This document shows positions 33,739 to 43,298 of a stretch of DNA of 64,000 nt, one piece after another. A program made the translations under genes and the position numbers. Numbering within the stretch: position 1 is the stretch's first letter; the number at the start of each line of letters is the position of its first letter. The stretch is taken from the NCBI GenBank assembly GCA_045613685.1, contig JAZLBL010000037.1, positions 1-64,000 of the forward strand. Reading direction: 5' to 3'. Origin of the DNA: Fimenecus sp045613685 (GTDB lineage: Bacteria; Bacillota; Clostridia; Oscillospirales; Acutalibacteraceae). The notes beneath the pieces were generated by a model. The model did no database searches, was not told the DNA's origin, and saw nothing but the letters and a program-made list of their open reading frames with translations.

Positions 33739-35232
33739 TTATATGCCTAACATATCAAACACAACTTGTTTCATATCTTCTTTCTTAGCAACACGGGTAA
33801 ACCTTGGTGTTTTGCCCTTGAGTGTTGCAAGTTGTGGTGGAACTGGTTCGTTTGATTTTTGGAACAATTCATCAACCATATCAAATTCATTATCTGCTTT
33901 GATTTCATCTGTAATTGCTGAAAGCACGCTTGCTGAAAATTTATATGGATTTGCAGTTGAAGCAATAACTGTTGGTGTGTTATCCCCTGTTGTTGCTACA
34001 TAATCTTCATAAACCTTAACTGCAACCGCTGTATGTGTATCGCAAAGGTATTTCTTATCATCAAACACTTTGCCGATAGTATCTTTTGTTTCTGCATCAT
34101 CACAGCATCCTGCTGCAAAGAGTGCTTTTACTTTCTCTGCAACATCTGCTGAAACTGTATATTTACCACCATTATTAAGCGATGACATCCATTCAGCTAC
34201 CTGAACATCATTTTCACCACAAAGGTGGAAAAGAAGTCTTTCAAGGTTGCTTGAAATAAGAATATCCATTGATGGTGATGTTGTACAATAGAAATCTCTG
34301 TTTTTATCGTATGTGCCACTTGTTAAGAAATCAGTAAGAACATTGTTAGCATTTGATGCACAGATAAGAGTCTTAACTGGCACGCCCATTTCTTTTGCAT
34401 AATATGCAGCGAGAATGTTACCAAAGTTACCTGTTGGAACAACAACATTCATTGCTTCTCCATTTTTAAGTTCACCATTTTCGAGCATATCACAATATGC
34501 TGATACATAATAAACAATCTGTGGTACAAGACGCCCCCAGTTGATTGAGTTTGCTGATGAGAATGCAAGACCATTTTCTTTGAATTTATTTTCAATATCT
34601 TTATCTGTAAAGATTTTCTTAACGCCTGATTGTGCATCGTCAAAGTTGCCTTCAATAGCGCAAACACTTACATTTGAACCCTCTTGTGTTGTCATTTGGA
34701 GTTTCTGCATTGGGCTAACACCATCAACAGGATAGAAAACAAGAATCTTTGTGTTTGGTACATCAGCAAAACCTTCAAGCGCTGCTTTACCTGTATCACC
34801 TGATGTTGCAACAAGAATAACAATTTCAGTGTCTTTAACTGTCTTTCCTGCTGAAACAGTGAGAAGATATGGAAGAAGTTGAAGTGCCATGTCCTTAAAA
34901 GCACAAGTTGGTCCTCTCCAAAGTTCCAAAACATTTGCTTTATCTGTTAATTTATATAAAGGTGCAACCTTTTCTGAACTGAATTTACCTGCTTTATAAG
35001 CACCATCAACACACATTGCAAGTTCTTCTTCTGTGAAATCTGTGAGATAAAGTCTCAAAATTTCTTTTGCTCTTTCAATATAGCTCATAGGTACGAGTTT
35101 TTGGATAAAATCAAGAGAAATTTGTGGAATTTCAGTTGGAACAAAAAGCCCACCTTCTGATGAAATTCCCTTTGCAATCGCTTCCGCAGCAGTTACCTTT
35201 ACTGACTTATCTCTTGTACTTGTATAAAACAT
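33739..35232 (-). CDS. thrC: Threonine synthase
   Basis: A 497-residue PLP enzyme converting O-phosphohomoserine to threonine. It starts MFYTSTRDK and carries the Schiff-base Lys in GPTCAFKDMAL near residue 109. ATSGDTGKAA near 145 and PTGNFGNILAAY near 265 contact PLP phosphate and substrate. The size matches the longer class II enzymes (yeast/E. coli-like) and not the short Bacillus type. It appears monocistronic, with no T-box or leader. Confidence 0.96.
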   Translation of the reverse strand: MFYTSTRDKSVKVTAAEAIAKGISSEGGLFVPTEIPQISLDFIQKLVPMSYIERAKEILRLYLTDFTEEELAMCVDGAYKAGKFSSEKVAPLYKLTDKANVLELWRGPTCAFKDMALQLLPYLLTVSAGKTVKDTEIVILVATSGDTGKAALEGFADVPNTKILVFYPVDGVSPMQKLQMTTQEGSNVSVCAIEGNFDDAQSGVKKIFTDKDIENKFKENGLAFSSANSINWGRLVPQIVYYVSAYCDMLENGELKNGEAMNVVVPTGNFGNILAAYYAKEMGVPVKTLICASNANNVLTDFLTSGTYDKNRDFYCTTSPSMDILISSNLERLLFHLCGENDVQVAEWMSSLNNGGKYTVSADVAEKVKALFAAGCCDDAETKDTIGKVFDDKKYLCDTHTAVAVKVYEDYVATTGDNTPTVIASTANPYKFSASVLSAITDEIKADNEFDMVDELFQKSNEPVPPQLATLKGKTPRFTRVAKKEDMKQVVFDMLGI

Positions 35233-35266
35233 AAGAACACATCCTTTTCGTGTGGTATTCTATCAT

Positions 35267-35295
35267 ATAATAATTTCGATTTCAATATAAAACAA
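35267..35295 (-). promoter_or_regulatory. Possible promoter of thrC
   Basis: Minus strand TTGTTT (35295-35290), 17 bp, TATTAT (35272-35267). The -35 touches the end of yraN. Confidence 0.4.
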
Positions 35296-35661
35296 TTAAA
35301 ATCCTTGTGCATCAAAGGCATTTTCAATATGGTTCACTTTAAATGGCTCATCGTTTTGAAAATAAACTTCGATAATATCAAATCGTGGTTGACGATTAAA
35401 CTCATAATTTTTCAAATATATTTGTGATGCTGCTATGATTTTTGCACGCTTTGTGCTATCAACTGCATCTGCGGGTGAATATTTCATACCTTCACTTCGA
35501 GTTTTGACTTCAACAAAAACTACATACTTTTTATCTTCTGCAACAATATCTATTTCGCCAAATTTACAATGATAGTTACCTTCAACAATTATGTATCCAT
35601 GCTTTCTAAGATATCTTGCAGCGACAATTTCACCATATTCACCTATTAAGCGTTTATTCAT
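35296..35661 (-). CDS. yraN: YraN/UPF0102 family endonuclease-like protein
   Basis: A 121-residue protein with the Holliday-junction-resolvase-like fold: GEIVAARYLRKHGY, then GEIDIVAEDKKYVVFVEVKTR, with the Asp and Glu/Lys (D-EVK) of PD-(D/E)XK nucleases. Role uncertain. It overlaps the end of rnhB by 8 bases; rnhB-yraN is a conserved pair. Confidence 0.92.
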   Translation of the reverse strand: MNKRLIGEYGEIVAARYLRKHGYIIVEGNYHCKFGEIDIVAEDKKYVVFVEVKTRSEGMKYSPADAVDSTKRAKIIAASQIYLKNYEFNRQPRFDIIEVYFQNDEPFKVNHIENAFDAQGF

Positions 35662-36262
35662 TATTATCGCCTAAAATCTTTTTAAGAAATGACCTTCTAT
35701 GCACTGGTGACACTCCATATTTATCTATCATTTCATAATGAAGTTTTGTGCCATACCCCTTATGTTTTTCAAAACAATATTCAGGGTATTTTTCGGCAAT
35801 CTCAAGCATAAAACGGTCACGACTAACCTTTGCAAGTATTGATGCGGCGGCGATTGACATACACTTACCATCGCCTTTAACAACTGTTTCGTCTGTAATT
35901 GACAATCCCGGATGCTGATTGCCATCAATTAACGCATAATCAAGTTTAACCGATAAACCATCAACGGCTCTTCTCATTGCTAAAAAAGTTGCATTTAAAA
36001 TGTTGATTTCGTCAATTTCTTTTTCGGTTGCAATCCCAATCGAATAAGAAATTGCCTTTTCACAAATAACATCAAACAATGCTTCGCGTTTCTTTTCGGT
36101 AAGTTTTTTTGAATCATTAAGACCATCTATTTCAAGGTCTAACGGCAAAATTACTGCAGCTGCATAAACAGGACCTGCTAATGGTCCACGACCTGCTTCA
36201 TCAATACCACAAACAACCTGAAAGCCTTTTTCTATCGCAAGTTTTTCATAAGAATAATCCAT
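35654..36262 (-). CDS. rnhB: Ribonuclease HII
   Basis: A 202-residue enzyme that nicks RNA:DNA hybrids and removes single ribonucleotides. GIDEAGRGPLAGP (residues 19-31) carries the first catalytic Asp-Glu, with others in ALIDGNQ and SIAAASILAKVSRD. Size typical. One base separates it from ylqF. Confidence 0.97.
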   Translation of the reverse strand: MDYSYEKLAIEKGFQVVCGIDEAGRGPLAGPVYAAAVILPLDLEIDGLNDSKKLTEKKREALFDVICEKAISYSIGIATEKEIDEINILNATFLAMRRAVDGLSVKLDYALIDGNQHPGLSITDETVVKGDGKCMSIAAASILAKVSRDRFMLEIAEKYPEYCFEKHKGYGTKLHYEMIDKYGVSPVHRRSFLKKILGDNNE

Positions 36263-36263
36263 A

Positions 36264-37133
36264 TTATTTCACCGGTCTTTCTAATGAAATAGCGCCTAAC
36301 TTTCCACCACGGTATTCATCAAGTAACATTACGGACGCACGCTCATAGTCAATGTCGCCGCCCTTAATCATCATACCACGCTTTTTACCAATCATCTCGA
36401 GCACTTCCCATGCTTCTTTATCTTGGAAATCTGCGATTTTATACCTTTCAGAAAGTCTGTCGGCATAATCTGTCTTCATTACTTCTAAAAGTCTTATTGC
36501 AAGGGTTTCAGCATCTAAAATTTCGTCTTTGACAGAACCAATAAAAGCTAGTCTGTCACCAACTTTTGGGCCAACAAATTTAGGCCATAACACGCCCGGT
36601 GTATCAAGCAATTCAATTCCATTACCTATCGGAAACCATTGATTATGCCTTGTAACACCCGCTTTATCTGCAACCTTTGCCTTTGCTGAACCTGCCATAC
36701 GGTTAATAAAAGAAGACTTACCCGTATTAGGAATCCCAACAACCATAATTCGAAGTGCTTTACCTGGCATTCCCCTATCTTCATTTTTCTTTATAACATC
36801 TTTAAGAACTTCGCGAACAGCAGCAATATAGTTACTAAGTCCTTTACCTGTTCTGCAATCAACAGGAATAGCTTTTATGCCTTTATTCTTATAATAGTCA
36901 ACCCATTGATTTGTAGCGTTTTTATCTGCCAAATCACATTTGTTAAGAAGAACTATTCTTGGTTTTCCGTTAATCAATTCTTCAAGTTCAGGGTTTGAAC
37001 TGCTAACTGGAATTCTTGCATCAATAATTTCAGTAACACCGTCAACAAATGGTAAACTTTCTTTTATAAGACGACGAGTTTTTGCCATATGACCGGGAAA
37101 CCATTGAACTACTTGTCTTTGAGCATCAGCCAT
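36264..37133 (-). CDS. ylqF: Ribosome-biogenesis GTPase YlqF/RbgA
   Basis: A 289-residue circularly permuted GTPase: G4 (LNKCDLAD near residue 60) comes before G1 (GIPNTGKSSF near 130) and G3 (DTPG near 175). The N-terminal VQWFPGHMAKTRR is the family mark. It matures the 50S subunit. Part of lepB-lepB-ylqF-rnhB-yraN. Confidence 0.96.
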   Translation of the reverse strand: MADAQRQVVQWFPGHMAKTRRLIKESLPFVDGVTEIIDARIPVSSSNPELEELINGKPRIVLLNKCDLADKNATNQWVDYYKNKGIKAIPVDCRTGKGLSNYIAAVREVLKDVIKKNEDRGMPGKALRIMVVGIPNTGKSSFINRMAGSAKAKVADKAGVTRHNQWFPIGNGIELLDTPGVLWPKFVGPKVGDRLAFIGSVKDEILDAETLAIRLLEVMKTDYADRLSERYKIADFQDKEAWEVLEMIGKKRGMMIKGGDIDYERASVMLLDEYRGGKLGAISLERPVK

Positions 37134-37150
37134 TTTTCTTCTCCTAAACT

Positions 37151-37678
37151 TTAAGAATTAAATAATTTTGAATCACCGATTTTATAAAAAACCTTACCCA
37201 CTACATATCTCTCATCAATCATGCCGATTCCAGGGTCACGACTGTCAGCAGAATTGTTGCGATTATCTCCCATAACAAAGAGTTTACCATCTGGAACAGT
37301 ATAGGTATTATTCATTCCATAAAGAAAAAGCATTTTTTCTTTGATATAGTCTTCTTTAAGTTCTACTCCATCAACAAATACACTTCTTGTTTTTTTATCA
37401 AATGTAATTGTTTGACCCGCTGTTCCGATTACTCTTTTAATCAAAACCAAATCATAGTTGTTTGGTTGAGAAATAACTACAACATCACCATTTTCAATTT
37501 CACCATTGATTGCAGTTATTAATAAGCTTTCGCCTTCGTGCAAAGTATTCTCCATTGATTCACCAACAACGGTTGAGATTTTGAAGAAAAAAGTAAATAT
37601 AATACTGACCGCTAAAATAGCAGTCAGTAATATAGATGCAAAATCATAAACAGTATTTAACAAATTGTCTTTATTCAT
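37151..37678 (-). CDS. Signal peptidase I, second copy
   Basis: A 175-residue type I signal peptidase with one N-terminal membrane segment. The catalytic Ser is in VGESMENTL and the Lys in LIKRVIGTAGQ; the C-terminal box is GDNRNNSADSRD. The usual GD after the Lys motif reads GQ here. I start at ATG 37678, inside the tail of the first copy (8-base overlap); ATG 37684 is possible. It cleaves signal peptides at the outer membrane face. Confidence 0.9.
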   Translation of the reverse strand: MNKDNLLNTVYDFASILLTAILAVSIIFTFFFKISTVVGESMENTLHEGESLLITAINGEIENGDVVVISQPNNYDLVLIKRVIGTAGQTITFDKKTRSVFVDGVELKEDYIKEKMLFLYGMNNTYTVPDGKLFVMGDNRNNSADSRDPGIGMIDERYVVGKVFYKIGDSKLFNS

Positions 37679-38264
37679 AATCATTAATATTCCAATCACC
37701 AAAAGGTAAAATTCTGATTTGTGCCACACCTAAAACATATCTTTCATCAATGAAACCGATAGTTTTAAAACGGCTGTCAAGAGAGTCGTTTCTATTGTCA
37801 CCCATTACAAAAAGACATCCCGCCGGAACAGTTAATGGATAAACAAAGTCACCCATTCTCTCGGTTTTTTCTGCAATATAAGGCTCATATTTTGCAACAC
37901 CATTAACAGTAACAATACCTTCAATAAAATCAATTGAAATGGTGTCTCCGCCTTTTGCAATAACACGCTTAATAAGTGGCTCGTTAAGTGAGTTTGGTTG
38001 TGTTACAACAACAATATCGCCAACTTCAACTTCACCAGGAATTGCACTCACAGTGAGCCAGTCACCATTATTAAGTGTTGGTTTCATTGAAGTACCATTA
38101 ACGCCAACAACTCTGAACAAGAATGTGAATATCAAAAGAATTAAAATCATTGCATAAATCAATGAATCCATCCAATCATATATAAATTCCCATGATTTTT
38201 TCTTTGATTTTACTGAATATTCACTACTTTCAAATGAAATTGAAAATTCTTCATTTTTTCTCAT
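37671..38264 (-). CDS. lepB: Signal peptidase I, first copy
   Basis: A 197-residue type I signal peptidase with a longer cytoplasmic N-terminus (about 35 residues), one membrane helix, Ser in NGTSMKPTL, Lys in LIKRVIAKGGD and GDNRNDSLDSR near the end. ATG 38264 with GGGTGA 5-6 bases upstream is chosen over GTG 38273. It overlaps the second copy, indicating duplication within one operon. Confidence 0.93.
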   Translation of the reverse strand: MRKNEEFSISFESSEYSVKSKKKSWEFIYDWMDSLIYAMILILLIFTFLFRVVGVNGTSMKPTLNNGDWLTVSAIPGEVEVGDIVVVTQPNSLNEPLIKRVIAKGGDTISIDFIEGIVTVNGVAKYEPYIAEKTERMGDFVYPLTVPAGCLFVMGDNRNDSLDSRFKTIGFIDERYVLGVAQIRILPFGDWNINDYE

Positions 38265-38307
38265 CTCTATCACCCGTTAAGCATTATTAGTTAATGCATT
38301 TAATCCT

Positions 38308-39210
38308 TTATTTTATAGTACTTGCAATAGTACAAATCTTTTTAAGTCTATGATTAACACCTGAGCGCGAAATAGGCTCGCTTAATTGCTCACCTAATTC
38401 ACGTAAAGACATATCAGGATTATCAAGTCTTAATTCAGCAACTTCACGAAGCTCGCTTGATAAATATGAAAATCCAACTGTATTTTTAATATGTAAAATT
38501 GCGTCAATCTGTTTAGCAGCAGCGTCAATCGTTTTATCAAGATTTGCACTTTCAAAGTTTAACTTCCTGTTGACATTGTTGCGCATATCTTTATACATTT
38601 TAACACCCATAAGTTCAAGACACGAATTCATCGCACCCATAACTGTTAAAATGTCTTCAATAGCTTCACTATCTTTAAAATAAATTACATAGTTTGAGCT
38701 CCTTGTTATAACTTTAGGCGTTACTGCAAGCTCATCGTAATCATCAATAAAAAGCTTTAAGTCCTTACTCAAATTAAGATATGGAACAACAAATTCTAAA
38801 TGATAACCCTTATTTGGGTCGTTTATTGTTCCACAAGTTAAAAACGCACCTTTTAGAAAAGCTATCTTACAGCACTCATCAGAAAAGTTACTCCAATTAA
38901 TTCTTGATGTGCTTGACTTTTTATCATATCCAAAAGTTTCAAGCACTTTCAATCTATCTTGTGCATTATTAACTTCAATTTTGTATTTTCCAGCTTCGGT
39001 TTTTATAAATTTAGGTTTAACACCACAGACTTTAACAAGCATATCACTATATATTTTTGCAATAGCGCTATGTTCAGTAAGCAACGAAATATCAAACGAT
39101 GAAAATGCTCTTGAAAAGAGAATCATACCGTATGCAAAAGAATGCAAACAGCAGTCATTTTCTAATTCAATTGATATAATTTCATTTTTAACCTCAGCTG
39201 AAAAAGACAT
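38308..39210 (-). CDS. whiA: DNA-binding protein WhiA
   Basis: A 300-residue WhiA: an N-terminal part related to LAGLIDADG endonucleases (SFSAEVKNEI start) and a C-terminal helix-turn-helix (MSLRELGEQLSEPISRSGVNHRLKKI). In Firmicutes WhiA influences cell division and chromosome segregation; in Streptomyces it governs sporulation. It follows rapZ by 9 bases in the conserved rapZ-whiA order. Confidence 0.96.
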   Translation of the reverse strand: MSFSAEVKNEIISIELENDCCLHSFAYGMILFSRAFSSFDISLLTEHSAIAKIYSDMLVKVCGVKPKFIKTEAGKYKIEVNNAQDRLKVLETFGYDKKSSTSRINWSNFSDECCKIAFLKGAFLTCGTINDPNKGYHLEFVVPYLNLSKDLKLFIDDYDELAVTPKVITRSSNYVIYFKDSEAIEDILTVMGAMNSCLELMGVKMYKDMRNNVNRKLNFESANLDKTIDAAAKQIDAILHIKNTVGFSYLSSELREVAELRLDNPDMSLRELGEQLSEPISRSGVNHRLKKICTIASTIK

Positions 39211-39219
39211 TTTTAACCC

Positions 39220-40080
39220 TTATCTCTTAATGTCACGATGATAAACCGAAACACTATAACCCTTTTCTTTAATATCATTATAAACCAATTCAGCAAAAAC
39301 TACTGAACGATGTTTACCACCAGTACAGCCAACAGAAATAGTTAACTGGCTCTTACCTTCAGTTCTGTAAAGTGGCACTAGGTAATTGATTAAATCAAGC
39401 AATTTAGGCGCTAAACCTTTTGCTTGTTCAAAGCTCATAACATATTCATGAACCGTTTCTTCAAGTCCTGTATGTTCTTTTAATTTTGGCACATAAAACG
39501 GATTTGGCAAGCATCTAACGTCAAATACCAAGTCAGAATCTTTTGGTGCACCATATTTGAATCCAAAAGATATAACATTAATTTTAAGTGTGTTTGCAAT
39601 ATCATCCAAAAACAACTCTGCAACACGTTCTTTAAGTTGTGATGCTGTAATCAATGATGTATCAATTACATAGTTTGCAACATTTCGTGCTTTTTTAAGC
39701 ATTTCGCGTTCTTTTATAATAATATCAAGCAATTCGCTCTGTGAATTTTTATTTGAAAGTGGGTGTTTTCTGCGAGTCTCTTGATAACGACGCATAATCA
39801 CTTCGTTATCAGCATCAAGGAATAAAATTTTATAATCACATTCCATAACTCTCAACTCATCAAGAGCTTCAAACAACTGATTAAATGAATCACCAAGTCT
39901 GACATCTGCTGCAATAGCAACCTTTTCGCGTTGTTCAGTAGAGTCATTAAGAATCTTAACAAAAGTAGGGATTAACTGTGGTGTCATATTATCTACACAG
40001 AAAAACCCGATATCTTCTAATGTGTCGATAGCTCTAGATTTGCCAGCACCAGACATACCAGTTACGATTACTAATTGCAT
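39220..40080 (-). CDS. rapZ: RapZ/YvcJ nucleotide-binding protein
   Basis: A 286-residue P-loop protein: Walker A GMSGAGKSRA (8-17), FFCVDNMTPQL near 27, and the C-terminal SVGCTGGKHRSV binding domain. In E. coli RapZ delivers a small RNA to RNase E; in Firmicutes YvcJ binds GTP and its role is less clear. Between murB and whiA. Confidence 0.95.
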   Translation of the reverse strand: MQLVIVTGMSGAGKSRAIDTLEDIGFFCVDNMTPQLIPTFVKILNDSTEQREKVAIAADVRLGDSFNQLFEALDELRVMECDYKILFLDADNEVIMRRYQETRRKHPLSNKNSQSELLDIIIKEREMLKKARNVANYVIDTSLITASQLKERVAELFLDDIANTLKINVISFGFKYGAPKDSDLVFDVRCLPNPFYVPKLKEHTGLEETVHEYVMSFEQAKGLAPKLLDLINYLVPLYRTEGKSQLTISVGCTGGKHRSVVFAELVYNDIKEKGYSVSVYHRDIKR

Positions 40081-40092
40081 AATGTCACCCCT

Positions 40093-41001
40093 TTATCCGC
40101 CAATTATTTTAACTTCTGTTTCTAATTTTACACCGTGTTTATCAAAAACTGTATCCTGAATATGTTTTATTAGATTTAAGATATCTGTTGATGTTGCTCC
40201 GCTACGATTTATAACAAAACCTGCATGCTTTTCACTAACCTGTGCACCACCAATGGAACAACCTTTTAAATTACAATCTTCAATCAATGCACCAGCGAAA
40301 TAACCTTCAGGTCGTTTGAAAGTACTACCGGCACTTGGAAACTCCAATGGTTGTTTTTCTTTTCTGCGACGAAGTTTATCATTCATTGCTTCTTTAATTT
40401 CAGCCTTGTCAGCTTTGTTGAGTTTAAGAACAGCAGAAATGATTGTATATCCGTTATCCGTATAAGCGCTTCGACGATAACTTAAATCAAGTTTATCTTT
40501 TGTGAGTGTTCCAATATTCCCATCACTATCAATATGAGTGCAAGAATAAAGAATATCTTTCATTTCTCCACCATAAGCCCCAGCATTCATATATACAGCG
40601 CCACCAAGATTACCAGGAATGCCAAATGCAAATTCTAAACCACTTAAAGAATTTTCAAGTGCAAAGTTGCAGAGTGCTTTCATCATTACACCTGATTCAC
40701 ACTCGATTGTGCATTCATCAAGCATTTTCATTGATGAAAGATTTGAACCGATTTTTATAATTACACCTTTATAGCCATTATCTGTTACAAGCAAGTTTGA
40801 GCCATTCCCCATAACAAATGGCCTTATATTTAACTCTTTACATTTTTTGATTATCTGTTGTAAAGAATCAACAGAAGCGGGAATGATGAGCAAATCGGCA
40901 TTACCACCTGTTTTAAAACTTGTATGTTTACTCATTGGTGCATTTTCAATAGCATCAGCACCTAAGTTTTTTGCAAGTGTTATAAGTTCACCGTACAACA
41001 T
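40093..41001 (-). CDS. murB: UDP-N-acetylenolpyruvoylglucosamine reductase
   Basis: A 302-residue FAD enzyme forming UDP-MurNAc. Features are NAPMSKHTSFKTGG near the start, GNGSNLL, IPGNLGGAVYMNAGAYGGE and the catalytic Ser in FPSAGSTFKRP; it lacks the Tyr loop, as in type II enzymes. GAGGT lies 4-5 bases before ATG 41001 (41004 is the neighbouring option). hprK ends 20 bases upstream. Confidence 0.96.
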   Translation of the reverse strand: MLYGELITLAKNLGADAIENAPMSKHTSFKTGGNADLLIIPASVDSLQQIIKKCKELNIRPFVMGNGSNLLVTDNGYKGVIIKIGSNLSSMKMLDECTIECESGVMMKALCNFALENSLSGLEFAFGIPGNLGGAVYMNAGAYGGEMKDILYSCTHIDSDGNIGTLTKDKLDLSYRRSAYTDNGYTIISAVLKLNKADKAEIKEAMNDKLRRRKEKQPLEFPSAGSTFKRPEGYFAGALIEDCNLKGCSIGGAQVSEKHAGFVINRSGATSTDILNLIKHIQDTVFDKHGVKLETEVKIIGG

Positions 41002-41021
41002 CATTACCTCTTTCTTAAAAA

Positions 41022-41990
41022 TTAATAGTTTTGCCAAATATCAATTTCTTTTGCTTTTGGCTCATACCCCTCATCCATACCAAGTTGATGAAGAAGTTCT
41101 CTTGCCGCATTATATCCCATTTTTTTCTGTCTGTTATTCATTGCAGCGCATTCAATAATAACTGCAAGGTTTCGACCCGGTTTAACAGGAACAACCGTCA
41201 ATGGAACTTTAATATCCATAATGGTTATGTATTCATTATCAAGGCCCATTCGGTCATAAACCTTTGAACTATCCCAAGGTTCAAGTTGAATAACCATATT
41301 GATTTTTTCGGTAAGCTTAACAGCACCCATACCAAAGATTCGACGAGCATTGATAATACCAATGCCACGAAGTTCAATAAAGTGACGAATATTATCAGGC
41401 GCTGTGCCGACAAGAGTTTTAGATGATGTTTTTCTGATTTCAACAGCATCATCTGCTATAAGACGGTGACCACGCTTAATAAGTTCTATTGCAGTTTCAC
41501 TCTTACCAACGCCACTATCACCAACAATTAAAATACCTTCACCATAAACTTCAACAAGAACACCATGGCGAGTAATTCTTTCAGCAAGTTCTGTGCCAAG
41601 AAAGTAAATAAGAGTTGCCATTGCACTTGATGTAGACTCAGCAGAACGAAGAATTGGCACACTATATTTTTGTGCAAGTTCAATCATACCATCAATTGGT
41701 TCAAGATTTCTTGTTATAAGAATCAAAGGAGGCTGTTTGCTGATTAAACTTTCTAAACTTTCCAACTGTTTTTCTTTGGTCATTGAATTAAGAAAATCCA
41801 TTTCACCAAAGCCTAAGAATTGAACTCTTGCAGGGTCGAAATACGGGTCAGCGCCCGCGAGTAAAAGACCCGGACGATTTACTTCTTTTGAAGTGATTGA
41901 AAGTACAGAAGCATCACATGGTAAATAAAGAACTTCATATCCATTTTCATTTATTACTTTTTCAAGTGTTACAGAATATTTTGTTACCAA
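41022..41990 (-). CDS. hprK: HPr kinase/phosphorylase
   Basis: A 322-residue bifunctional enzyme acting on Ser46 of HPr, the heart of carbon catabolite control. The P-loop GDSGVGKSE lies near residue 157 and the signature ELRGIGIINARRIFG near 207. The start is a TTG at 41990: GGGGAGG lies 8 bases upstream and would be inside the coding region with any earlier start. HPr itself is not in this window. It opens the hprK-murB-rapZ-whiA operon. Confidence 0.96.
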   Translation of the reverse strand: MVTKYSVTLEKVINENGYEVLYLPCDASVLSITSKEVNRPGLLLAGADPYFDPARVQFLGFGEMDFLNSMTKEKQLESLESLISKQPPLILITRNLEPIDGMIELAQKYSVPILRSAESTSSAMATLIYFLGTELAERITRHGVLVEVYGEGILIVGDSGVGKSETAIELIKRGHRLIADDAVEIRKTSSKTLVGTAPDNIRHFIELRGIGIINARRIFGMGAVKLTEKINMVIQLEPWDSSKVYDRMGLDNEYITIMDIKVPLTVVPVKPGRNLAVIIECAAMNNRQKKMGYNAARELLHQLGMDEGYEPKAKEIDIWQNY

Positions 41991-42029
41991 AATGCCTACC
42001 TCCCCTTTATAAATAATATAATTATTGTA

Positions 42030-42058
42030 ATTATATAACATTGTTTTGAAATTTCCAA
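42030..42058 (-). promoter_or_regulatory. Promoter of the hprK operon
   Basis: Minus strand TTGGAA (42058-42053), 17 bp, perfect TATAAT (42035-42030). Confidence 0.65.
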
Positions 42059-42088
42059 TAGTTTTTTCAAAAAAATATTAGAAAATCT

Positions 42089-42118
42089 GAACCCGACAGG
42101 ATATTTCCCGTCGGGCTC
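42089..42118 (-). terminator. Terminator of the spore-protein gene
   Basis: Minus strand GAGCCCGAC paired with GTCGGGTTC around a 12-base loop, with one G-U pair that would be an A-C mismatch if read on the plus strand. The following U-tract (AGATTTTC) is weak. Confidence 0.65.
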
Positions 42119-42139
42119 TTTTAATTAGTCAAAAGACAC

Positions 42140-42334
42140 TTATTTCATATTTTCTTCGTATGACTTAATCATCTTTTTAACCATCTGACCGCCAACAGAA
42201 CCTGCCTGCTTTGAAGTAAGGTCACCGTTGTAGCCCTGTTTAAGATTTACGCCAACTTCTGATGCAGCTTCCATCTTGAAACGGTTAAGAGCTTCACGTG
42301 CTTCTGGTACTACGTTCTTATTACCTCTTGACAT
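42140..42334 (-). CDS. Alpha/beta-type small acid-soluble spore protein
   Basis: A 64-residue SASP. EAREALNRFKMEAASEVG and the second helix GDLTSKQAGSVGGQMVKKMI are the two family signatures that coat DNA in spores; the E-A/S-E bond in AASEVG is the site cut by Gpr, whose gene is in this window. GGGGTG stands before ATG 42334. A forespore-type promoter candidate is at 42379-42408. Confidence 0.96.
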   Translation of the reverse strand: MSRGNKNVVPEAREALNRFKMEAASEVGVNLKQGYNGDLTSKQAGSVGGQMVKKMIKSYEENMK

Positions 42335-42378
42335 ATTGTTTACACCCCAATCATTCTATAAATCTCTTACGTTTGCAA

Positions 42379-42408
42379 TAGTATTATAAGCTATAAAATG
42401 AGTATTAT
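42379..42408 (-). promoter_or_regulatory. Candidate sigma-G promoter of the spore-protein gene
   Basis: Minus strand ATAATA (42408-42403), 17 bp, AATACTA (42385-42379): 4/6 and 6/7 matches to the forespore consensus. Leader about 40 bases. Confidence 0.4.
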
Positions 42409-42427
42409 TATTGAAAAATTTTGCTAA

Positions 42428-43288
42428 TTATTTATAATTTCTTAATGACCAAAATTCATATCCTTCTTCTCTTGCTTTGTCAATAATTTGTGCTAGTGCA
42501 TTTGCATTATCGGGTGACACTGAGTGTAATAAAATTACTGCGCCCGAATGAAGTCTTGAAACAACAGTTTCATAGGCATAATCTGCGCCTTTTTGCTTAT
42601 TTAAATCCCAATCGGCGTAAGCTAATGACCAGAATACACTTGTATAACCCAATGAGCCAACCGTATTCAAAGCGTTCTCATTATATTCACCCTTTGGAAA
42701 TCTGAAATAAGGCTCACTATAATTAAAGTTTTCTCTTAAATAATTATCCATTTCCAAAACTTCTTCTTTTATCTGTTCAGTAGATATTTCTGCAAATGAT
42801 GGATGTGTTACTGAGTGGTTACCGACAATATGGCCTTCGTTTATCATTCGTTTTATTAAGTCGGGATTTTCTTTAACTTGTGGCAAAGTGCAAAAGAATG
42901 CTGCATTAACATTTTTTTCTTTTAATACATCAAGAATTTTTGATGTGTAGCCGTTTTCATAACCACAATCGAATGTTAAATACAAGACCTTATTTTGTGA
43001 CTTAGTATCTAGACAAAATGCTTTAAAATTATTTTTATCAAAATATTTTTGAGCGTTTATTGAGATTTCATTTGCAAAACCATTTTTCGCAACACCATAA
43101 CTGTGTGACTTCTTATCATTTACACCTATTGGCTCAGGTGACACAGATGTTTCAGGCTCTTCATATTCAGTTATAGTTTCGATTTTTGTTTCTGATGCTT
43201 TTGTCTCTGCTTTTGGTTCTCTCGCTGTGCAAGAGCAGAGCAATGTCAACGACAGAACAGCACACAAAGGTTTAATAAATTTATTCAT
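42428..43288 (-). CDS. pdaA: PdaA-like polysaccharide deacetylase lipoprotein
   Basis: A 286-residue exported protein. The signal peptide ends in a lipobox-like LCSC (Cys20), then an acidic linker to about residue 60. The NodB domain shows LTFDCGYENGYT (catalytic Asp and metal Asp), GNHSVTHPSF (metal His pair), RFPKGEYN and LLHS. In Bacillus, PdaA removes acetyl groups from muramic acid to make the spore-cortex muramic-delta-lactam. TFDCGYENG is PdaA-like. It starts 10 bases after the 59-residue small gene, so they are co-transcribed. Confidence 0.88.
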   Translation of the reverse strand: MNKFIKPLCAVLSLTLLCSCTAREPKAETKASETKIETITEYEEPETSVSPEPIGVNDKKSHSYGVAKNGFANEISINAQKYFDKNNFKAFCLDTKSQNKVLYLTFDCGYENGYTSKILDVLKEKNVNAAFFCTLPQVKENPDLIKRMINEGHIVGNHSVTHPSFAEISTEQIKEEVLEMDNYLRENFNYSEPYFRFPKGEYNENALNTVGSLGYTSVFWSLAYADWDLNKQKGADYAYETVVSRLHSGAVILLHSVSPDNANALAQIIDKAREEGYEFWSLRNYK

Positions 43289-43298
43289 TCAAACAACC

